64,000 bases of DNA from Cladorhizidae sp. MBARI D1340-BT2 (lineage: Eukaryota > Porifera > Demospongiae > Poecilosclerida > Cladorhizidae). Where the stretch lies: NCBI GenBank assembly GCA_028752905.1, contig JAQNBH010000013.1:24028168-24092167 (forward strand), given 5' to 3'. This document shows positions 11,280-21,610 of the stretch, piece by piece; position 1 is the stretch's first letter; every line of letters starts with the position of its first letter. Under the pieces are notes generated by a model. It saw only the letters and a program-made list of their open reading frames with translations, did no database searches and was not told where the DNA came from. Position numbers and translations under genes: made by a program.

Positions 11280-11820
11280 GTTGTGGTCAGCAAAGACATC
11301 AACCATCACAACACAAGCGAAATTGCATTCTCTGGGACATTTGGCAATTTCCTGGAAAGTCTCCAGGGAAATTACTTGATCTCTAGCAGTACTAGACATT
11401 AATACGGCAGAGAAGAGTTTGGGTTTTAGCCGTGTGCCACTTAAAAAGTAGATGGAGCAACCAATTTTACTGGGTAGTGCAAGAGCGGGTAATGCAGTAG
11501 CGACTGAGCAGTGGGTGGTGCATGGTAGCCATGGAGCTGAGGGTGGTGCACGCTAGCGATGGAGCAGGTGGTGATACCTTGTAGCTGCAGAACAGAGGGT
11601 AATGCAGGGATGGAGCCAGGGAGAGTACAGGCTTGAAGGTAGCTCCGACTCAAGACTGTAGGCAGCTCTCATCTTTCCGGGGAGAGCACAGGCTTGAAGG
11701 TAGCTCAGACTCAAGACCGTGGCAACTCTCGCCAAGATTCTGCGCATGTCAAGCGGGCTCCAGATTCACATAAAAGCACAGCCACACTGGAGGAGCCTCA
11801 ATTCAATTCTCGGGCTAGTC
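11280..11820 (+). promoter_or_regulatory. Upstream region of FERM-like copy 1
   Basis: This block is shared with 36533-36779 (part), 39340-39857 and 57290-57555. It contains GC-rich imperfect repeats around GGTGGTGCACG and a tandem pair of about 60 bp, each with GGCTTGAAGGTAGCTC (near 11630 and 11690). Its conservation in front of all three FERM-like copies and the change from AT-rich to GC-rich sequence suggest a 5' UTR or promoter. No TATA box is obvious. The assignment is an inference. Confidence 0.45.
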
Positions 11821-13315
11821 ATGGCCGATTGCAGCAGCTGCGACGTCTCCTCAGATACTTTCTCAATTGTAGAAAAAAGAGGGATGAAGCAAAGACTCGG
11901 AAAGATGCAACAATTGAATTGAGAGAACTTGTGGTCTGGACATTCAGTTCAAAACTGAAAGGCATCATCTTTTCTTTACCTGAGAATTGCCTGGTTGCTG
12001 ATGTCAAATCAAAGGCTGGAGAACATCTTCATCTCGACAGGATAAATCTTGAAATGTTTGGTCTCTTCATTGGCCCACTGGAATGTCCCATAAAACATAT
12101 TCCTGATGAAGTAACAGTTGGTGATTGATTTAAAAGCTGACACATATATAGCATGCATCATTGAAAAACACAAGATAACCATGAATGCAGTCAGGAACAA
12201 TTCTATGTCAAGATCTTGTTCCAGACATTTCTTCATTCATTTTGACGATGTGGATAGCCAAGCTGAAGAGATATTCGCCACGGTCCTTATCTTCTACAGA
12301 AACTACTTTGTTTCCCATTATAAACTTTATCAGAGTCTTAGTCTTTGCTTCCATCATCACGGCACCTACCTGCTGCCATTTAAAAAAAGTGATAACTTTA
12401 CGATTAGTACCCAAGATTGAGAGCCTTTCCAAACCCAATGCGATTTGTATGGAGGCTCCACTTCTTATAAGACAGTCCTCATTAACCAATTGGCCCAAAA
12501 GAGTGCAGTTGGGAATTCTATAGTAATACCTCCAGTAGTACTTTTGCCATTTATGAACCCTGTCCACATAATTACCTTTATAAATGAGTGTAGCATTTTC
12601 AACAGGTTTATCCTTGCCACTAAATAGGTACTTCATCTCCCAATAAAGAAGCTCAAGAGCATTCTGGTCATACTTGGTTATGAGGATCTCGTTGCCACAC
12701 CAGAACAATATTCGCTGGAGACTAAACTCTGTGTGTCACAGGAAACAAGGGGAAACATGCCTGAAGACTTAGTCATGCAATTTCCTCTAAAACTGGATGA
12801 AATAAAGAAAAGAGTTGAATTTTATGAGGAAGTGTGGCAGGATGCTGAAGGTGAAATGGAATTACATGAATTGTGCATACATTTGGCCAATGCAACTATT
12901 GATGATGAAGAAGATGATGATCATAGAGATACACAGGATGATGAAGGTGAATACATTTTAGCTTGAAGAACATTAGACATAGTGCATTTTATTGTTGCAT
13001 AACATGTTGCTATTTGGCTTTAGAATCTGTAGATGTAGTTGGTCATGTTGAAGAAATTGAACAAGATTTGCAAAAACAGTATGGTGATATATAGCCAGGA
13101 TGATAAAGGTGAGGGCATCCCACTACGCCTACTCCTGCACCCCTGGCATGATGATTTAACAATGTTTGTTGCTATGTTTGCTTATAGAATGTGTGCATCA
13201 TGATCATATTGTTGAAGATGGAAAGAAGACAGAGGAGAAAGATGGCGGTGTGCAGAACATAGAGGATGAGTATATTCAGGATAGTGATAAGGAGAATGTC
13301 ATGCCTACTACTTAA
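11821..13315 (+). pseudogene. FERM-like protein gene, copy 1 (inverted and frameshifted)
   Basis: The first 20 or so codons (MADCSSCDVSSDTFSI) are followed by a one-base frameshift near 11875. The next frame continues as the F1-like part to DEVTVGD at 12128. From about 12129 to 12736 the coding sequence lies on the opposite strand: the minus frame 12708-12208 reads FWCGNEILITKYDQN to KMNEEMSGTRS, the region that follows directly in copies 2 and 3. Coding then resumes on the plus strand at SQETRGNMPEDLV. The small second exon (about 13024-13105) carries an extra ATAT that creates a stop. The last exon ends with TAA at 13313-13315. This copy cannot make the full protein. Confidence 0.8.
12129..12736 (-). 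other. Inverted internal segment of FERM-like copy 1
   Basis: Relative to copies 2 (40162-40768) and 3, this ~600-bp block is reversed in place. The left junction follows GTTGGTGAT and runs into the reverse complement of the sequence ending at ATGTGTCAGC. The right junction joins CTCTGTGTG to TCACAGGAAACAAGG. In the uninverted copies the two breakpoints read GGTGATCACACAG and GAAATCATCACAGG, sharing short inverted TGAT/ATCA words. The inverted block is still open as a 166-codon frame, so the inversion is fairly recent. Confidence 0.85.
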
Positions 13316-14279
13316 CTCTCCCTTTTACTGGACGATTAAAGATGGTCGGAAGAATATATATTTAAACATGGTTTGATTTTGTGTCTAAAACATTGCCATC
13401 ATGAATTTAGTAAATGGACAGCAAGCCAGTGAAACAGATAGTAATGGGTTATCTGTTGTCGTTTCAAAAAGAGTCTTTACATTCTGTTTGTGGCAAAACT
13501 GTTTTTAAATTTAAAGTACACCATTAAGCTAAGTGTCTATTAGCTAATGATTAAGTGGAGCCTAGGGCCTTGGCAGAATGTTTTTCACCCCCATGAAGCG
13601 AGGCCCATGCACCAACCAGCCAGTGGTCTCCTAAAGAATAAGGTAGTGCTTGTTCAGTGAAATTTACTCGGCTCTCCTTTCATGTATACTAAGTTCATTT
13701 ATCCACGTTTCCACCTCTCTGAAGCATTCCACCTCATCTGTCGTTACAATTTCACCCTAAACAGTCAATCCATCCGAACACAAATATAGCTACAGATAAA
13801 CAAATAGAATTGTGTCATGTTACATCTACAACAACATTTATACAGCAATGAAATTCATCCAGGGCCCGGGGTGCCTCTTTTCTCAAGAATTGAGAGTAGT
13901 TCTGGTAAACAAAGGTGCCTGTGCAGCCTTCCACAGTAGACAGTTTCCAGAAGATGCAGTTGATGAGATTAGTTGCAGTCATCACAACCATTGAATGCAG
14001 GTGTCCTCCAATGAAGCTTCAGATTGGTGGAATTTTGAGAAAGTCAGTGTGTAACTCTCTGCACCTTGCAGGCTGTTTACACAGTAGGCATTTGTTGTTG
14101 GCCCTCAATACAGCCTAGGGCTCAACAGTCACACAAACAATTGATGCCAATTTGCAAGGATCCAAGGGAATGTACGTATTTCTGACTGTTGGTCGGTTAC
14201 GGTGTGTAGACAGAAGTTGGAAAGGATTGCACTGGGTTACTCGCTACGGTAAAGAAGTGATTTGTGGAGATTTAGGCTG
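13316..14279 (+). other. Shared 3' flank of FERM-like copy 1
   Basis: This 960-bp noncoding block matches 41323-42308 throughout. Its first ~200 bp also match the flank of copy 3 from 59214. It begins with the probable 3' UTR (CCCTTTTACTGGACGATTAA). It ends where the Academ-like transposon inserted. No gene is recognised; short frames on either strand do not persist in both copies. Confidence 0.7.
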
Positions 14280-14425
14280 TAGTCCGGCAGTCAGGGGGTT
14301 GGACCTTGCAATAGGGTACAACCAAAATTTTCTTACTGTTTTTAGTTATATAGGGTGTCCTCAGTACAAAACTGTGTGATGACACTTTGTCATCATTGAG
14401 CAATTTTTTTAATGGCCATTTTAAT
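14280..14425 (+). repeat. Left terminal inverted repeat of the Academ-like element
   Basis: It contains, in order, TAGTCCGGCAG, CCTTGCAATAGGGTA, CAACCAAAAT, GTTTTTAG and TGTCATCATTGAGCA. These all recur in the same order in the reverse complement of the right end. The last ~80 bp are repeated once more at 14765-14840, giving a subterminal tandem copy. Confidence 0.75.
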
Positions 14426-15126
14426 CCTCCTACCAGCAACTTTATAAAGGTTTATTTGTTTTTATGTATGATTTTCACATTATTTTTATATAGGGAGAGG
14501 GATGAAGAAAAATATACAGTGACCATATATGAGATGATAGCTGATGAGTTGAGGAACATTATGACCAAAATACCACATTGTCGTGAATATCATTATAATA
14601 AACAGGAAGTTTAAAAATAAAAGCGTTCAACTTTAGGTGTACAACAGTTTACCATTGCTCATCACGCTGGTAGCTGATGATTTAATGGAGTTAGATGAAG
14701 GAGAAAGGTTGAGAAATGCATAACTTGGTCTTAGAGAGATTGCTGTGAAATTCCCAATAATTGTAGGGTATCCTTATTATAAAACTGCATGATGACACTT
14801 TGTCATCATTGAGTAAATTTTTTAATGGCCATTTTTAATAATTGGTCTTTGTAACATTGCTAAACACACCATAATATTTTACCATGCAGGAATATAAAAA
14901 ATAGCTAATTTGTAGCCTCTATATTGTATCCCCCACATTAGCTACATCAGGTTGATCAAGTGAATGTAGCTATTAAAAAATTTGTTCCAATGTCAAGTTC
15001 ATTTATGTGAAAGAGACATATACCTTAATTAACCTCTGTATTTTTTACTCCCCTTGGAAGGCGATATCATGGAGGTCCTTGGTTAGTAAACAAATCACGA
15101 TTAAAATAAAATATTAAGGTGAACTT

Positions 15127-18100
15127 TTATTGTTCAGTTTCATCAATTCCTCCATCAGAGTCACTCCTATCATGTTTAGTATATGGATTGTTGCAACTGT
15201 CCTGGTCCATACACTTACAGAATGATGTGCAGGACAGACTTGCTTTCTTACATGAGCAGCTATTCCTGGAGCAGGCATTTTGGGCAACACAGCCACAGGC
15301 TACAACTTTCATAAGCTCTGGTGGGGCAACCTCGGAAACACCAGTAGATGGGGAGGGAATACCTTGTACAATATCCCATCCAAATTCACAGATATTCACA
15401 TCAGGTGGCAGCATCTCGTCAGCTGCTTTCCATAGCATAACTTGCAGGTGGGCTCTCTTAATATGTTCATGCAATGCTGGATCAGTAGGTGGTAGGCACT
15501 TGATCTTTGGTGTATCTTTCCTACTGATGAAAATGGTATGATGCAGCTTGTTCATTGAATTTTCATGTTGCTTATCCTTGTAGAGGAGACTAACAAACCT
15601 GCACCCAGCTTTTATGGCATCAGAAATATTTGAATTCTGTTCCCCAAGGACCTCCAGTTGAAGCTCATGCTTCATCATGATCGACACAGCAGATACTTTA
15701 CCTTTGCCAAACAAATAACTCACAGTATCGCATCCCATGAGGGCATGTATGGCTAACAGCTGACAGCACTTGTTGCCAAGCTGCTTTGCAGTTGCATTGA
15801 TGTCAATCACTTTGCCATTTAATTTTTTCATGGTCATTTGTGCAGTGGCTTGCCACTTCCAACAGAAGAACACCAATAATACAAATATATCTGTGTCATC
15901 TGACACTACTTGCACATGTGTCCTCTTTAGGCTAGTGATGAGGAAGTTCACATATCCGATGATGTTGCAGTCAGCTTCCTCATGTTGGGACACTGGGTTG
16001 ATTTCTCCCACCATGTTCACATTGGGGCATTCATTTTCAGTACAGAACAACTTTATCAACTCCTTCTTGTTGTGGGCACTTTTCATGATTGAGTCCCTAG
16101 CTGCCTAGCAGGTAGAGCTGTCTCAAATGTGAGTGTCAGTGATGGGCAAACAGTCGCTCCTGTTCTCCTCATACGCTCATGCAATTTGATAGATCCCTCC
16201 ACATATCTGTCAAAGACTATTATTACATCATGGCTCCTTTCCACTGTGCTCTAAGGAAGTTCTTCTGGAGATTCTTGACTGTTTCTACTTTGGGCCAAGT
16301 AATTTGGAACAACATTTCATTCCCATCCACTACATTCACCTCTGGCTCACTGATGTCCTTGCACCATACTGCAAGTTTATGCAGCAACTGGGATTTGCTG
16401 CTCTTCCTGAGATACCCATAGTCATCAAAGATGGCAGGTGGAACTGGTGCAAGCTTATAGCTCAGGATACTCTCCAGGGTAATGTCTCTAATTTGTGATA
16501 TAACTAGCAATCTCCCATACAATAATTCCATGTCGTAGATAGTTTGGTCCCCTATCTTCGTTCCCTTCTTCATAGACTGCATGGTGACAACCTTAGAGTG
16601 GATAGATTTATAGAAACCTCCAGGAAGGGTTCCTCTGAATTCTGCTGCTATTCATTCCCCGATTGCTAGTGCATCATGAACATTTACCTTGTCATCATCA
16701 GCAATGTGCCCATTGACAATGTTAAAGAGGGCATCTGCATTTGTCTGCTGCAGTGGGTGATGGTACTTTGCTAGTTCCTGTTGGATTTTCTTCCTGTCTG
16801 CTTTGTCTGCCTTCATTCTTTCTCTTCCTTCCTCTTTGTGTATGTTTGTCTTAGCATCATACTCACCTTCATCATGATCATGAAACATTTCATCCATCAC
16901 CTGTGAAACTGTATTACAGACATGGTAGGAGAGAATCCATCCTGCAACCTGATCTGGAGATAGTGTCAGTCCAACAAGACCATCCTTTGCTTTGCCATGA
17001 CGAATGTATGTCTGTTCACCAAACTGATCTGAGAATACAGCATTCCAACTTCCACTGCTGTGCCGACAAACATGATGACCCATGTAGAAGACTACAAGTG
17101 CCTCCTCATCCAGCTGTGCCTGGAACTCCATTAGGTGCCAAGTTATGTATCTGGCATAGTTCCAATGGCCAGGAGCAAAGAAATATGGCACCATTTTGGT
17201 GAGACAATAAATATGCAGCACATAATTGCCTTCTCGCTCTGCTCTGACAAACATGTGTGCCAATGCAACTGGATAGATGAGGCAGTCTATCCAAACACGG
17301 CCTGTTTTTGATGACCTAACAGACCCAAGCTCTTCCTCTATGGCCTCATAGGTAGTTTTTCCTCTGAGGATACAATCTTGCAGAAGCCCAGTGACAACCA
17401 TTCGGAGACCTCTCATTGCCTTTGGCCAGGCTTTTCCATTGAGCATGCTGCTCACACCTTTATAAGCAGCGTTCAATATTTCTTCAAGGCCAGAGCTCTT
17501 CATTAGCTTCCCAGAGCTCTTCATTAGCTTCCCTATGCATCCCAGGAGAATGACGTTAGTGTGTGCATGCCTCCTGGTCTGACAATGAGGTTTTTCCATC
17601 TTGTTGGGTTAGACCACTTTATCTGAATTGCTACTTTATAGAGCTGTAGATCAGCCACTAAGTGAATATATCTCTGACCATGAGCCTTCATGAACTCTTC
17701 AATGTACAGAATACTTGTGAGTACCGTATCTGGATGGCTAGGTGGAGCATCTATGAGAGGACCATAGATGTATTTTGTGGCTTTAGATACATGCCCTTTT
17801 TCTCTTGCAAGGTGGTTCATGTAACCAGACCACTCAGCTGCCAGATTTTCTACATCACCCTCAGAAGTAACAATCTGTGTGAGCCATTCACAGTCAGCTT
17901 TTAGTGCTTGTGATACATCTTGCATTCTTTTAACTACCGCATGATAGGGAATTCCATCATGGTCATGAATCACTGGTGGAGTTGGATTTTTAGGGCCCTG
18001 GTAGTGTTCCAATGAAATGGGAGATATTTCACTGAGTTTTGTCTTTGCCATCTGAGACCTGCTGATTCTGGTATCACTGGATATTGCATTTCATTTTGAT

Positions 18101-19460
18101 CTTCATTTTCATAATCAGGAGGCTACTGTGTCACTAAGGCATGAGTTTCTCTGCAGCCATTTGGTGTGAAGGTGTTCAAGTCATAATTGTCTATCCAAGA
18201 TCCAAGTTTTCCACCACCTTTTTTCAGATCTCTTACTGTGTATGGCTGGTTTCCTGTATATATTGCTGCTGAAGTTCTGAACCTGCATACTTCATCATAT
18301 GTGGCTGTTAGTCCATAATCATGTAAGAGAGTCACCAGTTCTTTTGATCCAAATCTGTGGTGTGGCTTTACTGCCAGGCCTAATGTGGTTTGATTGTGTG
18401 ACTTTGTGATGTGGGCCAGCAGATATCCTAGTGATTTCTCCATTTGATACCAAAATGCTAACAAACTTTAGTAGTGTGGCACTGGTGCTTTCTATGACCT
18501 TTGGCTTTTGGAAAAAGCTAATGTCATAGTCCTGTGATCTTGGTAATGCATGGCACTCTGACACTATGGTATCCTTTAGCTTTTCTACCACCATAACAGT
18601 TTCCTCGCTATCATCCACTTTAACTAGCCTTAGGTATTCTGGCAGGTGGTCTTTGAAGCAGAGTAAACTAGCACATCCAGTAATGTCTAGCTTTACAAGA
18701 CCGTTTCCAAAGTGATTCTGTAGTTTTGAAATCAACTGTCTTCGATGGATACATATATTCTTCATGCAACTCTACAGAGGTCCACAATCGTGTTGGATTA
18801 TTTTTCATGATCTCAATCAAATTATGAAAATTAAGTTCCACACTATCAGCAGCGGTTTTGGATTGTGCAGCTTTTACATTCCTAGAAGGCATAAATGAGA
18901 GATAATAGTCCTTATGATATCGGGCATCTGCAGCATGTAGGTCAGATGGTGCACCAAGGTTGCGGATGCAAACCTCATTAGCCTGTGCATCACCCCTTTC
19001 ATGACATTTCTCATTAATTATTGTCTTGAGACTTTTGACTCCATGTGTTTCAGCTGTTCTGCATAAAATAACTTCCCGCCACCTTTTAGGGTTCTTCTTG
19101 TCACGTGGAAGACATTTTTGACCACAGAAGATACAGTGAACCTTAAAGTGAAATTGTTCGATTTCAGACCTTCTCCTCCTTGCCTGGGGTTCATTTTGTG
19201 ACATTTCATGATCTAATCCACGTTTCTTTGCTGTCCTAGTAATATGTTGCTTTGAGGTATAGGTGTTTACACAGTCCCTGTGGCACTGCACAGTAAGCGC
19301 ATGGTTTTGCTTGAGTTCCTTCTCTAGTGTGAGATGAATACTGTCTCCCCTAGCTTTACTAGCATCTACAATAGACTGTATTCTTTTAGCACCAGCAGTA
19401 GAGAGTTCCTCTGTCAGCTTGCAGTTAGGAAATATACACCCAGGCTGATCCCTATAAAAT
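15127..19460 (-). pseudogene. Academ-like transposase with XPG/FEN-like nuclease region
   Basis: The frame opens after a plausible acceptor (TTTTATAG) near 19451 with DQPGCIFPNCKL. Zinc-ligand-like clusters follow (HRDCVNTYTS; CIFCGQKC near 19110; DARYHKDYY near 18925), and then the central region. Near 16200 the words VIIVFDRY, SIKLHERMRR, then HEEAD, SDDTDIFVLL and HALMGCDTVSYLFGKGK follow the order of the acidic motifs in FEN1/XPG nucleases. The C-terminus (about 15250-15180) is cysteine-rich: ACGCVAQNACSRNSCSC. Breaks are visible near 18745, 18450, 18110, 17560 and 16220 (frameshifts) and at 16652 (TGA). A 21-bp tandem duplication lies at about 17490-17530. The nuclease assignment rests on motif order only. 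Confidence 0.65.
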
Positions 19461-20039
19461 CATTGTATCATAAGTGTGTTCCTACACTTAAAGAATGAGT
19501 AACCCCGTAGTATTATATAACTTATAGAGTCAACAGAGACACATTCTATTCAAGGACTAAGATTGCTGATCATTACTCATGTAGCTATGTCAATTATAAG
19601 GTAGAGTACTACTCACAGATTAACTAGGTAGGAGGAACTGCTCATACTTACATGAAGATTTTTTAAACACTGGATTGAGCTAAGATCACCTGATCACTTG
19701 ATCAGAAAGGGGAATCCAAGGGATGGAGTGCTTATTAAAACTTCAGATATAATTATGTATCTGATGTACATAGTTTACATGAATATCAAATAGCAAATAG
19801 ACCTTGAATTTTGAATTTTGGGTGGACTTTGGGTGCATGTAACTCTGACATAGTTATGCCTATACCTATAATTTTAGTGTCAAAAGAGAGCATAAAGCAA
19901 GGGAAACATTTTAAATACAATATTAAGTATTTCCTATGAAGCATGTGGATGTTATGGAAGTTTAAAGTATACCACACCCATTTCCCAACCTAGTAATATT
20001 ATTTGGGTAAAGCATTCCCTTTAAAGAGCTGTAGGGGGA

Positions 20040-20178
20040 AATGCTCAATGATGACAGGGTGTCATCATGCATTTTCTGATTCATTACACCTTAAAGGTCT
20101 AAAAGCTGTAAAAACATTTTGGTTGTATATACCCTATTGCAAGGTTCAGCCAAATTTGGCCCTCCTGCTGCCTGACTA
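20040..20178 (-). repeat. Right terminal inverted repeat of the Academ-like element
   Basis: In reverse complement it starts TAGTCAGGCAGCAGGAGGG and then carries CCTTGCAATAGGGTATA, CAACCAAAAT and TGTCATCATTGAGCA, as the left end does. The 3-bp duplication CTG follows at 20179-20181. Confidence 0.75.
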
Positions 20179-20211
20179 CTGGGAGTTAAGACCTCACCAA
20201 TGTTTGCCACC

Positions 20212-20934
20212 TGTGAGAAAGGCGAACCCTCTTCCCACTCTAGGAATATTACTTCCTAACAATATAATTCTTCAGAAGAAGTCTCAGCACAACTTCTCTT
20301 TCCAGGTTCGCTTTCTTTGACGCCCAGACCTTACTATTGCTTCTCTCTCACAATAGCCTTATCTAGACCAAGTATATAATCAACCAGAGTCTTCTCTCTC
20401 TAGACCTCTGCCCTCCTTTTCTGTATAAGGTAAGTTGATTATAATCAACAATAACAAAATGATGTACACGACCACGTCTATCAATACATCATTCTGAGTC
20501 TCTCTTCAGTTCATTGAGGAGTTAGTTTGTTGCGGGGCTTTCCTTCTTTCTTCCGGCTTGTTGATTACTCCTTCTCCTTCTCTCTTTTCTTTCGAAGTCT
20601 CTTGTTCTTTTATAGGCAGCTGGTTTATCTTGTGTTGTGCCTAGGATCATTCTCCTCAGAGACTGATCTGACCAATCAGGAGTTCCTTTTTCCAACCAAT
20701 CAGGGGTCTCTGCTGTTGAAGTGGGATGATCCATAGTTGCGGTTTTGGTTCTGATGGTTCTGAGTTGGTGGGTGTCTACTGCCACTTGTGGGTGTGTAGT
20801 GTCTACCTCCCTCTGACGTGTTTCTCCTCTAACAGCTTCCTCTCTAACAGCTGTCTGGGCTTTCTCTGACACTCCAACCTCCCTCTGACGTGTTTCCCCT
20901 CTAACAGCTTCCGCTGTCAGGGCTTTTTCTGACA
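20212..20934 (-). mobile_element. Solo LTR (723 bp)
   Basis: This insertion is bounded by TGTGAGAAAGG and TTTCTGACA (TG...CA) and flanked by the 5-bp duplication CCACC at 20207-20211 and 20935-20939. The sister site near 42335 reads straight through (TTTGCCACCCACAATCTG). The ends resemble those of the complete LTR element at 29311 (TGTGAGGGAT...CTCTGACA), and the 5-bp duplication fits Ty3/gypsy. The 140-codon open frame inside is probably fortuitous. Orientation is uncertain; minus is given by analogy. It is best explained by recombination between two LTRs. Confidence 0.8.
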
Positions 20935-20939
20935 CCACC

Positions 20940-21164
20940 CGCAATCTGTATGCAAAGCAGTGGTAAAATCAACACAAGCACATTTTGATAATCTTAAACT
21001 GCTGCTGCTTTTCCAAATACCACTGTGCTCTCTAGCCACTGTGTCATATATAGCAACATGCAGCATTCTGGATATAGTCTTCCACCTTTCTGGATCTTTC
21101 TCTGTTTACACTGGCCTGGCTGTAAATTTATTTGTTAAGCCATACAGTTTGCTAGATATACACC
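20940..21164 (+). other. Repeat block preceding the satellite array
   Basis: It matches 42348-42545 directly and 5611-5417 inverted. An open frame of about 70 codons reading FDNLKLLLLFQIPLCSL is present in two of the copies, but nothing supports a protein function. It is part of the segment repeated downstream of the FERM-like genes. Confidence 0.7.
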
Positions 21165-21610
21165 ATAAATAAGATTACTATATATATCTGAAATTTAACC
21201 ATGTATAGTGTATAATTGGCTGAATATATATAGGTCCACCGTAAATGGGATTATTGTATCTGAAGTTAAACCATGGTAATTGGCTAGATATATATCATAA
21301 ATGGGATTATTATATCTGAAGTTAAACCATGCTTAGTATGGTAGTTGGCTAGATAATAATATCATAAATGGGATTATTGTATCTGAAGTTAAACCATGGT
21401 AGTTGGCTATATATATATCATAAATGGGATTATTATATCTGAAGTTAAACCATGCTTAGTATGGTAGTTGGCTAGATATACATGATAAATGTGATTATTA
21501 TATCTGAAGTAAAACCATGATGGTAGTTGGCTAGATATATATCATAAATGGTATTATTATATCTGAAGTTAAACCATGGTAGTTGGCCAGATACACAACA
21601 TAAATGGAAG
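21165..21610 (+). repeat. ~65-bp satellite array, about 7 units
   Basis: Units of roughly 55-65 bp contain CATAAATGGGATTATTATAT, CTGAAGTTAAACCATG and GGTAGTTGGCTAGATAT. Length varies by presence or absence of CTTAGTATGG. The same array occurs near 42545-42890, 59755-60025 and, inverted, 5212-5425. Confidence 0.9.

Larger units (their letters stand above)
14280..20178 (-). mobile_element. Academ-like DNA transposon (5.9 kb)
   Basis: The element begins TAGTCCGGCAG and ends, on the minus strand, TAGTCAGGCAG. Its imperfect terminal inverted repeats extend some 150 bp and share CCTTGCAATAGGGTA, CAACCAAAAT and a TCATCATTGAGCA block. It is flanked by the 3-bp duplication CTG (14277-14279 and 20179-20181). 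The empty target AGGCTGGGAGTTAGG is present at about 42306 and, inverted, near 5660. The element encodes a large minus-strand protein with an XPG/FEN-type nuclease region and a cysteine-rich end. Academ transposons are known for 3-4-bp duplications, and one branch of them encodes an XPG nuclease, so this assignment fits. Confidence 0.7.

Noticed and set aside
20522..20944. 140-codon charged open frame on the minus strand
   Set aside because: It lies inside the solo LTR and crosses its end into the flank; its repeated RGETRQREV words come from a local repeat.
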